From the NCBI GenBank assembly GCA_021397835.1, contig JAJFZO010000742.1, positions 2,365,001 to 2,429,000 on the forward strand: DNA of 64,000 bases, given 5' to 3'. Under the pieces are notes generated by a model that had not been told where the DNA came from, did no database searches, and was given only the letters and a program-made list of their open reading frames with translations. The stretch comes from Moringa oleifera (Eukaryota; Streptophyta; Magnoliopsida; Brassicales; Moringaceae). The position numbers were made by a program, and so were the translations under genes. Below, piece after piece: positions 23,572 through 35,240 of this stretch. Every line of letters begins with the position of its first letter. Position 1 is the first letter of the stretch.

Positions 23572-24289
23572 GCTTCCAACAATATCAGGATCTATTACTA
23601 TATATTTGAAAGTTGAGAGCTTAGTACACTAAGCGCAAGTCAAAATGATAAGACTAGCCAACCTAAAAGCAGAAGGAACTTGAGAAATCACCGAACTCAT
23701 TGTCATTAGGTTTACATCAAACTCATGGTAAGATCACCCATATCGATCTTATTCCCCATCTGTACTTGCAATTTTAGGTTTACATCACCAACTCATAGGA
23801 TCAATTTGCTATTCTTTATAAGTAATTAGGTTCAAACACATTGTGATAAAATTTATTTTTTGTGGTTTAAGTTAGTGATGAAAAAAAAAAAAAGAAACAT
23901 AAATGACGATTTTAGAACAATCAAGAGAGAGACTTTTTTTTTTTAACTATCGTTGTCTATATATTTTTGATATTCTTATTTAGCTTTTCTTAAACTGTTT
24001 TGTCTCTTAAATAAATAAAGCTTTTTTAAATGGTGTCTTTAAATTTTTTTAATGATTATTTGGTTTTTAATTGTTTATTAAAATATTTTGATAAAAATTT
24101 AAAATAAATATTTTAAAAAAGTGAATCCTGATTTATTACCAATTAGGGATTCAAACCTTAGGCCTTTGATGCTGTCAAACACCATCGTTAATAGAAGGAC
24201 TTTGTCAACCAGTTTGACTGGAAAAGAAAAAGGAAAAAAGAAGAAAGAGAAGAGGAAAAGAGAGAGAGCTTGAGTTTGGGTTCGCGTTG
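23572..24289. other. Spacer between the CACTA element and the gene fragments
   Basis: No open frame of interest. Two nearby blocks near 23705 and 23770 share GTTTACATCA followed by AACTCAT. The sequence GATTCAAACCTTAGGCC at about 24150 recalls a primer- or tRNA-like motif but has no partner structure. The last part, 24215-24275, is a purine-rich run. Confidence 0.4.
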
Positions 24290-24613
24290 CTAGAGGAAGC
24301 GGAACTCGATGGAGTCCAAGGAGGAGACCTTGTAGGTGAGCTAGTCGAGGAGAGGCTTGCAGTCTGAGTGGGTCACGACAGGAATGTTGTTCTTGACGGT
24401 GTAGTGCATATACTCATTGTGCTTAAAGTGTTGGTTCTTCAAGTAGTATACCAGGGCCCCGAGCGGGCAAAGATTGCCTTGCTTTGGCCAGTAAGTAGTC
24501 TTGGCGGTGCACGAGAAGGCGTAATCCGATCCAAATTGGTACTTATCATTGACCTGCATGATTTTGTCCATCTCCCCATTGATCGTGAAATCCTGAAGTA
24601 TCGACAGTGGATC
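24290..24613 (-). pseudogene. CDC73/parafibromin N-terminal fragment, broken
   Basis: The translated minus strand begins DPLSILQDFTINGEMDKI and continues through FGSDYAFSC, YWPKQGNLCPLGALVYYLKN and KPLLD, then TAG at 24341-24343, then LTYKVSSLDSIEFRFL and a second TAG at 24290. This is colinear with the start of plant CDC73 proteins (Arabidopsis PHP, a Paf1 complex subunit acting in transcription elongation and histone marks), where the first residues are MDPLSVLKDFTIRGDLDKI. The initiating Met codon is replaced by a Phe codon, and a Tyr codon in KPLLDY has become a stop. Only about the first 108 of roughly 400 residues are present. No frameshift occurs. It is a captured or retroposed fragment, unlikely to be functional. 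Confidence 0.75.
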
Positions 24614-24663
24614 GAAACAGGATACGCAGGCCAATAGAAAAGGGTAGTAAAACTACATCTATT

Positions 24664-24987
24664 TTAGTTTTGGAGGAAAGATTTAGAAGTTGGATGGTCA
24701 GCAAGCATGCCACTTAGCTACGTACAAGCATTATCTACTATGTGGTTCTCACTAGATAGCAAACACAAGAACCTAGTCTCATTTTCATCGTAGAACTCAG
24801 TGCAATCCTTTAGTGCCACTGCATGGCGGCTCAAGTCTTAGTCCAACCCATTTTTGGCATTGATTGAACCCAGTTCCTAAGCTTGCACAACCACAGCTCG
24901 AGCCACTCGGATCATCCCCAGCTCTTGGGTGTAAGACGCGGTGGTGAGTAATATGGCCAAGAGAAGGAGAAAGATGGTGACACTCAT
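24664..24987 (-). pseudogene. Pectinesterase-inhibitor (PMEI) domain fragment, broken
   Basis: A single frame on the minus strand starts with a good signal peptide (MSVTIFLLLLAILLTTASYT) and continues ARAVVVQA-stop-ELGSINAKNGLD-stop-DLSRHAVALKDCTEFYDENE, then SSENHIVDNACT-stop-LSGMLADH before a final stop at 24664-24666. The block ALKDCTEFYDENETR...TWLSGMLA-type is typical of PMEI domains, either free inhibitors or the pro-region of type I pectinesterases; the missing Trp before LSG is one of the stop codons. Three internal stops and loss of most helices of the four-helix bundle make it non-functional. It lies 50 bases upstream of the CDC73 fragment on the same strand. Confidence 0.65.
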
Positions 24988-25089
24988 GGATATTTTCGCT
25001 GTATGAAAGAGTGACTGACGTGCTTTCCAACATAAGTAGCTTGGTTCGGTGAGAATCTTAACATATGAACCATAATTGCACTCATGTGT

Positions 25090-25309
25090 CACCTTGAGTT
25101 GGCTAAGGGTTCATGAAAAATCCATGCCGCGTTTATTGCTTAACCAGTGCCATCTCTTAAGGGAAAGGTGCTATTTCTTGCTCGATCGGTTGCTCTTGCA
25201 TGCTATGATCAATTTCAATTAATTAATCACTTTTGGCTCAATTGCTGTAATTTAGGCATCCGAGGGAGGATACTCATCCACGGTAATCACCTTCTATTTT
25301 GTTATTTTT
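25090..25309. other. Spacer, nothing recognised
   Basis: No gene or repeat end seen. A less AT-rich piece at 25090-25200 (for example ATGCCGCGTTTATTGC) may still belong to the captured gene-fragment block, as its base composition is closer to that block than to the AT-rich DNA after 25300. Confidence 0.35.
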
Positions 25310-26225
25310 AAAATTAAGATTTGATTCGCGCTAAAATATACTTCAAAGTTATTTTTTAATATTTATCTTAAAAATAATTATTTAACATAGATATAAAAAA
25401 TTTGAAGTTTTTAAGAATGATTTCTTATGATTAACAATGATTTTTTATATTTTATTTTTATAAAAAATTAATTATCAACATTTTAAAATAATTGTTTAAT
25501 ATAAATATAAGAAAACAATTGTTTCTTTTTCAAATAATCATTAACTGTTTTATAATTAATAATTATTTTTTTAAAAATAAAATTAATTATTTAATTATAT
25601 GAATAATAATCAATAAAGGTTACTGCCATTTAAATAAGTTTTGATTTTAGACTCATACTATCGGTCTAACGTTAAAAGTTAAGATAAATAGAGATCTAAA
25701 TAGTTAAGTTTTAGTTTTGATTAAAGTTCGATTTCAATGTCGCTCAAGTTCTAATTTAATTTCAGTTTGCAAGTGATTTAAGTTTAGGGTTCAATTCAAG
25801 ATCAATTATTTTAAAAATATTTATATTCAAAATAATTATTTAACATAGATATAAAAAAATTGAAAGTTTTTAAGAATGATTTGTTATGATTAACGATGAT
25901 TTTTTACTTTATTTTTATAAAAAATTAATTATTAAAATCTTAAAATAATTATTTAATATAAATATAATAATATAGTCATTCCTTTTAACAAATCATTGAT
26001 TATTTTTGTAATTGCTGATTATTTTTTATTTTAAAAATAAATTTAATTATTTAATTATTTAATTAATAAAGTTGACTGCGATTAAAATGCATTTCGGTTT
26101 TAAAATCATATTGTCAGTCCAAGGTTAAAAGTAAGATAAATCAAAATTTGGACAATTAAGTTTTAGTTTTGATTAAAGTTCGATTTCAATGTGGTTTAGG
26201 TTCTAGTTCAAGTTCAATTTAAAAG
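25310..26225. repeat. Large direct duplication, two copies of about 455 bp
   Basis: TTTAACATAGATATAAAAAA with its long following context occurs at 25381 and again at 25839 (458 bases apart), and TTAAGTTTTAGTTTTGATTA at 25704 and about 26156 (452 apart). The copies have diverged by small indels. No coding potential. Confidence 0.75.
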
Positions 26226-26400
26226 CAATTTAGATTTAAAATTTGGTTCAAGTTTGGTTTAAAAGTGATTTAGATTTAAAGTTCAGTTCAAGGTCATTTA
26301 GATTTAAGTTCAAGTTTAATGTTAGTTTTGAATTGGTTCACATTCAATTAAGTTAAAAGTTTAGTTTAAGTACTAGTTCTAACACGGTTCAAAGTTATTT
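26180..26400. repeat. Minisatellite-like array of GATTTAGATTTAAA / GGTTCAAG units
   Basis: Loose repeats built from GTTCAAGTT, GGTTTAAAAG and GATTTAGATTTAAA alternate from about 26190 to 26340, continuing the 3' end of the second 455-bp copy. The units are about 35-40 bases and imperfect. Confidence 0.55.
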
Positions 26401-26859
26401 TATTTTTAATTTTTTGAGCTTAAAATATATTTTAATTAAAATTATTGAACATTTGATTAATTTCATAAAATAAAGATGACTAAATTAGAAAAATTAAATT
26501 AACTAATTAAAAGATAAATCATTTAAATTATTCGTACTTAATTTTGATCAAAATTAAGTTGCCTATGCATTTTCTTAGAGACTAAAGGAATTAAAATCTA
26601 TATTGTTTTCTTGCCTTTTGAAAATTAGAACTTTCACTACTTGTTACTAATGTCCTTGATAGTTGTTCATTTTTTAATAAATCATAATTTAATTCTTGAA
26701 TATATTGAATTGAGTTTATGACCAGAGACATCTATTGGATGATACGCAGACTTCATAGTACTCAATTTGGTCATAAACATTTTAGCAAGGCTAGTAATGA
26801 CATGGACAGTGTACAAATTACTGAAAATGACAATGTCGAAGACCTCTAACACAAGCACT

Positions 26860-28110
26860 AATAGTTCAACCTACTAGTTCGAAGGAATTTAATATTTTCT
26901 TCACTTCATGTAAAGTGATTTGCCATGCATTAGGCATTACTTTGTGTTTCTCATTGTAGTGTATGTTGTGCCAGATGGTATTTGAAAATATTGATAATGT
27001 TGCGGTCCATGGGTCTGTTTTCATCGATCCTATTATGAATACAATGATCCATGGGCGTGACACAATTAAAGGTGATGTCAAAGTTCAGATCACCAATTCT
27101 TGAGGCGGATATATTTACTATATTTCAAGTTATTAGGACACATGTCACTTGACCATCATCGTGGATTATTGCTATTAGTGTTTATCGTGTTATGTATTAT
27201 TTTTATGAAATTTAAGATTTAATTATTGAAATGTTATATTTAATCTTTTAAAGGCATTACTTAAATTTGTACCATGAGTTTACGTGAAAGAACGACCTAT
27301 AAACTCCATAAAAAACTCTTCAAATTTCATTATTGTTATGTCTGTTGTTGCATGGATATAGACATGATGACAGCTATTTTATTGGATGTAAATTTTTTTT
27401 TGCTAAAAGCTTGGTATATATTTGTAGAGATGAAATCATACAACTTTGTCACATGGATGTGTTTAGTGTTGCCATTATTCAAACTTATATTGTATATTAA
27501 TTTTCAAAATTATTATCTATACTTTCCTTTTATGTTTTGTGGCACTTCATAAAGACGTATTAGTCCCATGTGGTTTGAATAATAAATACATATTTGTTGT
27601 TCCTATGATGGTATCAATGAGGAGCGATAATAATATTGAAGAGCAAGGTCAACATCTTGCTATAAGAATAGGGCAAGCAACACGTGACCAAGGAACAATA
27701 CTGCTTCTTTATAATATCAAGCAAGTAGAAACATAATTTTAATTAAAAATATATTTTTGGACATCATGCATACTTTATGAAATTATATTTAACAATATAG
27801 ACCATGTTGGATATTGGTTGTTCTGGAGGTTGATTTGTACCAATACATGATGTTCAATCCTTTAGGGCATGGTGATCAAGATGATATGAAAGGTCTGATT
27901 ACAACATGCGTTAATAAACATTACTTGAGTTACATTTTAGATAAAATATTTATAATTATGTATAATTAATATTTATTTTCAAATATTTTAAGATGTTTGT
28001 AGCAATTGAAGTGCCTGACCTTCTAATGTTGAGTGTGACTATTATATTATGACATACATGAGAGACATAATAGAAGATATAGTGATGCTATCCGTTTTTA
28101 AAAAATAATA
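26860..28110 (+). pseudogene. Decayed CACTA transposon coding region with Ulp1-like peptidase
   Basis: Separate frames on the plus strand give recognisable pieces in the right order. 26993-27104 reads DNVAVHGSVFIDP and MIHGRDTIKGDVKV, a block typical of plant CACTA proteins between transposase and peptidase. 27570-27724 reads KYIFVVPMMVS and ATRDQGTILLLYNIK. 27800-27905 reads CWILVVLEVDLYQYMMFNPLG and DDMKGLIT, the region of the catalytic His/Asp. 28020-28085 reads PSNVECDYYIMTYMRDIIED, the catalytic Cys block with the Gly after Cys changed to Asp. Stops lie between the pieces, some probably in introns (a GT-AG intron at about 27725-27800) and some true mutations. It is a different, older copy than the element at 19853-23568, in the opposite orientation. 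Confidence 0.65.
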
Positions 28111-28759
28111 AGTTACTTAATTAGTTGATGTGCTTATTATAGAAAACTATTGGATTTACTTATATGTTTTTTTTATAAATATAGTTAAATGATAAAAACA
28201 TGTACGTCGAAATAGAAATAAACTAATGGAGGAAAGATTTTTGTGACTTGACATTGAGTTACTTGAGGGATTTAATATAAATGTGAAAAAACTTATTTTT
28301 GTACATCTTATTTCTATAAATTTGAACAATTAATACCTAATTTACATATTTTGCATTTTCAATGTAAAATATAAAATGATCATATAGTAGTTTTGGAATG
28401 ATATTTCATATCGCAATTTTTTGGTACATTATTGAAAAAGTATAATATTTGAATGTATATTAAAATTTGTTTTATGTACTATTATTGTAATCTAATACTG
28501 TGGAAGTGATGAAAGTGTTGATGCATATTGAAGTACAGTTTGGTGTATTAGATTGTTATATTTTAATGTTGAAAAATTAATGAAAGTATTGTTACATGTT
28601 AGAATGCGATATTGTACGTGTTGAATTAATACAATGGATAATAATATTGTGAAAATGTTCATATTTTATAAGATTTTGTGTAATTGGTAATCTCAAATGT
28701 AGTGAAAATTTTAATGTAATTAATCATAATAAATATAAATTGTAATTTATAAATATATA
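28111..28759. other. AT-rich sequence, nothing recognised
   Basis: Probably the 3' part of the decayed CACTA element. No open frame of interest, no splice-supported exon. Confidence 0.4.
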
Positions 28760-29400
28760 AAAAAATTATTCAAACAAATTTAAACATCGAACCGACATCC
28801 AAAAATTTTAATAAAATAAATAATAAATTAAAAATAATATTAAAAATAAATAAATATTAATATTTAACATTGATCATTTAATGACCACGTAAAGATTAAT
28901 GTTGAAGTTTTTTATTTTTATATTTAAAATTATTTCAAAATTAAAAAAATGTTAATCTTCAACTTTAGTTATTTCGAAATCAGCGTTGAAGGTTATTATT
29001 TAATTTTTAAAATTTTTATAAATAAATTAAAAAATATATACATAAATTTTAATGTTGTTATTAAACAATGGTTGAAGATTTATTTTTTATAAATAAATTA
29101 AATAATAAAAATTTTAAAAATATAGACATAAATTTCAATGTCATTGTTAAACAATTTTTGAAGATCAAATTTATTTAAAAAATTAAATTCAAAAATTAAA
29201 AATCTAAATAATTTATGTACACTTTTTTGATCATTTTTATGTTATTGATAAACAAAGTGATGAATAATATTTTGTTTAATTTTTAATTAAAAAATCATAT
29301 ATATTAGGTGATGGTCATTGACAATTATCATTTAATGTGTTCATTTAATGTATTCAACGATAGTTAAAAAATAGTATTTTAAATAACTTTTTTTTTTGTA
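28760..29400. repeat. Degenerate subterminal repeat region of the decayed CACTA element
   Basis: A motif AATGTTGAAG / CTTCAACATT and relatives recurs in both orientations (for example near 28865, 28900, 28950, 28985, 29050, 29070, 29130 and 29150) in an AT-rich background, following the Ulp1-like remnant. I could not find the terminal TAGTG, so the boundary is uncertain. Confidence 0.45.
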
Positions 29401-30095
29401 ATTATCATTTTTTCATCAGAATCTTTAAGTTATTATATTACAGTATGTTTTTATAACTGTGAAAAAAGATATTTTTTGACCTAAAAAATTTTATTTTATT
29501 ATAACAATTATATATATATATGTATAGATATTGATAAAATTTTACAGGAATGCATTATAAAATATCATAATAATTAGTTTTGAAAAATCTATGTTTCTAT
29601 CACATTATGCATTACAATAAAAAGACGCAAGTGTGCATTAAATTAAGATAATCATAAAATTAAAATCATATTAAAATTAAGTAATTTTTGTACTGATCAT
29701 TTACCATATACTATATTATCAAGAGAACTAACACATTTTTTTTAATGATTTGTAATTTTTTTTTTTTTTTTGCTTTTGAGATGGTATATAGTTTTACAAG
29801 TTCTTGAAAGGATTTACCATATCATAAGCAACCAAGATTTTCACATTTAAAACAATAGGAGAAAATCAATATTAAATATATAATATATATAGTTTTCATG
29901 TTAAATATAGCCTAATATTTTTAATTACTAAAAAAAACTCATAAATACTTTAACAATTAATTTAATTTCTTCTCTTCTTTCTACTAAGTGATTCTTTCAT
30001 GTATAACACACACACACATACATATTTAAAACTTTTGTAATTTATTTGATAAGATCTTTAAATTGTTTTTATGATATTGTTAACATATCAACTAA

Positions 30096-30100
<5 letters not shown>

Positions 30101-30150
<50 letters not shown>
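30101..30150. repeat. (TA)n microsatellite, 25 units
   Basis: Uninterrupted TA dinucleotides over 50 bases, then AATATG. It lies about 330 bases beyond the 3' end of the HPt-A coding region. Confidence 0.97.
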
Positions 30151-30154
<4 letters not shown>

Positions 30155-30480
30155 TGATGTACTTATTTCTTGATATTACTACCAATATTGAAATAATATA
30201 GTCAAGTATTTTTGGTTATGTCAAACACTTAGAGATCAAATATTGTCTTCACTATGGAAGGTTGCACATCATATTTTGATCACCGCATATTTTTTAATAT
30301 AGAAAAAAGCACAAATAGCCGTTCATAAATGTAACAATTACAATCCCCAATATAAAGCATTTTTATATATAGTTTAGTGATCCCCAGATGCCTTACAAAT
30401 ACATAAACTACAAAAAGATAAATAATTTTGGAACCTCATAACCAGAGACCATTAATCTCAGGATTTTTGGAACTATAGAG

Positions 30481-31711
30481 CTAATATAAACATAAATCAG
30501 TAAGGGCATTCAGTTTCTTCTTCAGTGTTGCATATTCATCTCTCATTGCTTTCATTGCTGCAGTGCACCTGAAGAAAAACACCCACTTCAGCAACCAGAG
30601 TTTTTTTTTTAATTGTAAATAATTGTACATAAAAAAAGAAAAAATATAGTTATTTTCCCCCAAAAAATCTAATATATATTTACCTCAACATTGTTCTTAT
30701 AAAGGTAGATGAATTGATATTTTTTTTTACTTACTGTTCTTTTGAATTATTATTAATAGCCTGATGGAGTTCAAAACCTTTAGAAGCCACGCGAAGAGCA
30801 CCCATACTGAAAAGATGAAAACAAATTAGTGAAGTTAGCTTAATTAAATAGCACCAACTTAATTATTAGAGATAAATTAAAGAATTAAAATCTGTACTTA
30901 GATTTGTATGTCTCTTTCAATATGTTGTGGTTCTGAATTATAATTTGTTTAGAGACAATACCAAATTTCATCCACAGGAAAAAATAAAAATAAAATCAGG
31001 TAGATTACCGCAATATGATCCTCTTCAATTCATAGTATACCTCCTCAAGCTCATTAAAATCTACTATAAATTTATCCCTGCAACAGGAAACGGAAGCAAC
31101 GATGTTGTCAACACAAGAAGCATATATATGCAGATAAATTGTAAGACCAACAGAGATATGAAGATTGAAATATACAAAATAGCATCCATAATGCGTAGGG
31201 TAGCTTCGAAATCAGCGAAGATGGGAACAATCTCCAGGGAAAAGGGAGGACCCCCACTTGATGGCTTCACCTTGTAGGCCTCTTCAAAGCCGTAGTCCAC
31301 TAGACCCTGCCAGGAGAAGAAGATCATGATAAATGAAGAAAGATGGTTTTTAAGGAAGATTGACCAACCAAATATCATTTGTAGAGAATAAAAAGTAAAA
31401 CAGATTCATGATTGTGGTTCTAGACGCAAACAGCAAAGATGTTAAAGGATCCAATAATAGTACAAACATAAACAACATAAACAACTTGATTTGGGTTCAT
31501 TTTTCTCAGAGATATAAGCATCTGACAAGCATCACAGACAAGCATAAAATGTATATAAAACATCTATTCGATCTACAGAGATATATAGATGCAACAATCT
31601 AGTATGTTTTAAAAGACAGATACACAGAGATAACAACATGGAGGGTACCTCCTCTTCCATGGAGCGGACCATTTCGTGAAGCTTCATTTTCAATGCATCG
31701 ATATCTTCCAT
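30481..31711 (-). CDS. HPt-A: AHP-like phosphotransfer protein without the active-site His, 140 aa, five exons
   Basis: Exons: 31649-31711, 31176-31306, 31009-31077, 30735-30806, 30481-30568; all GT-AG and in frame. The protein is colinear with plant AHPs: an N-terminal helix (MEDIDALKMKLHEMVRSMEE), GLVDYGF in place of G-F-L-D-x-x-F, PFSLEIVPIFADFE for the helix ending in a Phe/acidic patch, IVDFNEL, then VYYELKRIILRMGALRV where AHPs have the H-Q-L-K-G-S-S-S-S-I-G-A-Q-R-V block, and a last helix MRDEYATLKKKLNAL. The phosphorylated His is Tyr, and the following Gly-Ser run is replaced by R-I-I-L-R. AHPs carry phosphate from cytokinin receptors to response regulators; without His this one cannot do so, and it may compete for partners as proposed for AHP6. 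It is first of four minus-strand relatives. An upstream in-frame ATG at 31807 lies close to the TATA box and is unlikely to be used. The last exon reads through a site spliced in HPt-B. Confidence 0.82.
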
Positions 31712-31815
31712 TGATGAAACAAAGAGCGGTACTCTCACAGAGCAAAAGGGAGAATCTTTAACTTTGTCGGATTTGTGGATTGTGGGGAGTGGGAGAGAAG
31801 GGCACACAGGAAGAG

Positions 31816-31822
31816 TTTTATA
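31816..31822 (-). promoter_or_regulatory. TATA box of HPt-A
   Basis: TATAAAA on the minus strand, 105 bases before the ATG, followed by GTGTGCCCTTCTCTCCCAC. The same block precedes HPt-B and HPt-D, which shows that the promoter was duplicated along with the gene. Confidence 0.65.
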
Positions 31823-31829
31823 TGGGAAA

Positions 31830-33100
31830 AACGGCGTTGACTGCCTCCATGTATGCTTGTCTCTATATGCCCGTTTGAGTAAAAGTCAGTAAATGAGTTT
31901 ACTTTTTTGCACTGGTCAACGCAAAAACTGTTGAAGCATTAATTATCAATTATTTCTCTTCTTTATGTTTCAATGAATGTTTTATAAACTAAACCGGACC
32001 GGTCAATTCCATCAATTGAACCGTCAATTGATTTTTAATTCGGCCCAATTCAGTTAAAGTCTATTTGATATACTCTTGATATCAAAACTATATTGTTTTG
32101 TTATAAAAATTTTAAATTTGCATCAAAACTACATGGTTTTATTATAATAATTTTAAATACTTGAAAAGACCACCAAAAATATATATGAGGTTTCCACGTA
32201 AATACTTGAAAGTTCTAAACCTTAAAAATAGTGAAACTAAAAAAAAATAGAAGTATGAAATACTTTTTAAATAATTGAACATCAAACATTCATAACTTGT
32301 CACATATATAGATTGTTATACCTCAAGTACAAACTAGTGTTACCTCTATTTAGAATGACCACCAAAATAGATGTTTGAAGTTTTGACCAAGATATTGGGA
32401 GATTTTAGGAGTTTGGTGCTTAAAAAATAGTAGAGGTAGTGAAAACAAAATATAAGCTCTTGCTAAGTATATCCTGCCCATAGGTTTTAAATTAAGAAGG
32501 GTTTGAAAACTCATGTTTTCATCTTAACAACACCTTCTTTAATTTTTGCAAACTAAACTCATCTTTTTATCATATCTGAAATTAATGCAAGTGTGAAAAC
32601 ATAAACAACAAGCACTATAAATAGTTTAACCAACTTCATTAAACCTTCTCAACCAAGCATTAATTCTAATGTGCTTCAACTCAACCAAAAACACAAAACC
32701 AATTCAAGCAAGCATCAAGATTAATTTCAAATATTATTCGATCATATTTATAGACACCTAATTTTATCTCTAAGAAAATTTAAAGGGTCATGGTTAGTCA
32801 TATTATAAGGATCTAACATGGTTGAATATAGGATCGATCACTAAGATCAGTTAGAGAAGGGATGCCTTAAAAAAAAAAAAGATCAACTTTGAATTATATA
32901 AGTATGGTTTGCTAATGTTTTTAGAATGGTGCAAGGGTCAAAATGAATGGTTATATAGGACAGTAAGAACTAAATATAGATGAAGTTCAAGCGAATGTTT
33001 ATTTAAATGGAGGATATTTTAATTAAATCAAGGAAAAAAAAGAGAAAAACAATTAGTACATATCAGTCCAATGGAAACCAAAAAAACGAAGGTCAAGTAT
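31830..33100. other. Upstream region of HPt-A, nothing further recognised
   Basis: AT-rich with a short direct repeat: TTTATAATAATTTTAAAT-type blocks at about 32100 and 32140. No gene seen. The first 200 bases may belong to the HPt-A promoter. Confidence 0.4.
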
Positions 33101-35176
33101 AACAATAGCTTAAGTAGTCTATGGCATGGCCAAAAAGGAAGCAACTTCTAGCTCAATGTCGGTTAGAGTAACTTTTGGCATATTGAAAATCTCTATTATA
33201 GTTGTTGGTCTATCCACAACATTAAGAGTAGCCTTGTGGTCTTCACCAATCAAGTCTGTAATAGAGGATCAGCTTTAATGATTCCAAAGCAGGTGGTTGT
33301 GCTCAACACCACAAATTTTAGTTTAAGATCAAGGCAGTTGCTTTTGATCTTTTATTCACAACCTTTCTAATTATACAATATAGTGAGGTTGCCTTTTGAC
33401 CTACCTTGTCAATGAACCTCATTTTCTAGTAGTAGATCTTAATGGCTTGGTCTTGAACTTTCTACATCTCATAGCCATTAGTTCTTTGTTGACATTCTTA
33501 GCTTTGGCATCAATGACCTGGTGGGTTTAGGCTAGTTTAATCTCAAGCTCAGAAAGTGTTGCCTCTTTTTGCATTAGGATGCTCTTAAGCCATTCTAATT
33601 CAGTAGTTAATAAATTGATCTTATTGATAATGTCCACATTGGTTGCTTTGATCTTTTTCAAAGTGTAGCATAATTCTTTGCTACAATAGCTGTATTGGTC
33701 AAAGATCAATACTGTTGATACTTAAATTTTTTTCCTCACTAGAAAATTAGAGTAATGGTGCCATTGTTACTTTGCAGCTCGAAGAACAACAACGTTACTT
33801 TCAGGAAAACTATGGGAAAAGGTATCGTTGTGGTTTGATGAGAGGGAAGTTGAGTTTCTAAAGAAAAATCAAGTGGGTGACTTTTTGGATGAGTGAGGCA
33901 GAGCCTCACAAATCGAAGAAGACCCTCATTTAAGGTCTTCATAGAATTCAATACTCTTCCTCTAAGCTTATAAGAACTCTTCGAATTTTAGGTTTTTGAG
34001 TCTACTTGGAGAAAGTCATGATATTGATGTTGTAGGGTCTAAGGAGAATAGGAAAGATTTAATGAATATTTAAAAGGTCTTATTACTCGATCCTATTTTT
34101 TATAAGATACTCTTTCCAAACAGAGAGGAGTCTATAGCAGTCTTCTAAGGTGAGTTAAAAAAGGTCTTTCTAAAGGTGCAGAGTGAACATTAAGACATTA
34201 AAGGCTTATGTAAAAAAGAAAATTCACTCAATTGCCTAACATGAGAGTTTGTAGATATTTATGCTCCATTTTTGACACTCTTCCTCCAAAAAGAAGAGTC
34301 TATTAGATCGCTAAGGAAGAGTTTAAAATTTGTTAAAAAGAGTGAGCAAAAAGTCTTTGAATGGTGTTAGATGAAAGTCAAAGGGTTTAGAATCATCCAA
34401 GGCATTAATATAATTATGCATTTCTCCGTTAATATTTTTTCTTAAGGCAACAATGTTTTAATAAAAGTATGCCAAAGAGAGTGCAAATAGTATGAAAAAG
34501 AGTTATTTCATTCATATTTGGAAAGTTGATTATAATATGCTTAAAACAGAAAGAAAATACATTTAAAGGGCTTTATCTTTAGGGTCATCAAAATCTTTGG
34601 TGTGATCTTGCAAAATTTAGGACATTAAGTCAAAAGAGATGAACATTGTACTCTTAATTTGTTCAGGGACTATTGGTGTTGATTAAGATGTTGAGGCTAA
34701 TCTTGGTTCAGTTGTAATGAAATCTAAGTTTAGGTTAGGATAATCCTATAAGACCTTGGTGTTAGTAACCTTCCTAACTTCCTAATAACTTCAGAACATT
34801 CTTTTAACATCAACTTATTTTGTTCTTAACTATCCTTAAAGGCTATTATAGCCTTTTTGTAGCTGCTATTTGCCCGAGGTGCTTTTTCTTTAGCTTTTCT
34901 TGTTGAAGCTCAAAGTCTACCCTCATCTTTTCCATCTCTACCTTGAGCACAAAAATCTCTTGTTTGGATTATCTCTTTTATTGCTTAAGGGAGGAGTTCT
35001 TTTCTATTAACTCAGCTCCTTTCTTTCTAGCTTCTTCTAAGGCCTTCTTAGCCTCCTTAAATATAGATTCAGCCTGGCCTTGCATTCTTTTGTTACTAAA
35101 TAACCTATAAAAAAATAAAAATAAAAATACTATTGATTTAACTATAAAATGAAAATATAGAGAATGAACTACATGG

Positions 35177-35207
35177 ACATACATACATACATACATACAT
35201 ACATACA

Positions 35208-35236
<29 letters not shown>
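35177..35236. repeat. (ACAT)n microsatellite, 15 units
   Basis: Sixty bases of uninterrupted ACAT tetranucleotides within repeat element copy 1. On the minus strand this creates an apparent MYVC peptide repeat that is not a real protein feature. Confidence 0.97.

Positions 35237-35240
<4 letters not shown>

Noticed and set aside
31712..31807. Upstream in-frame start for HPt-A adding 32 residues
   Set aside because: Lies only about ten bases after the TATA box, so it would be at or before the transcription start; HPt-B and HPt-D start at the equivalent of the downstream ATG.
34978..35232. Peptide with MYVC repeats
   Set aside because: Translation of an (ACAT)n microsatellite.
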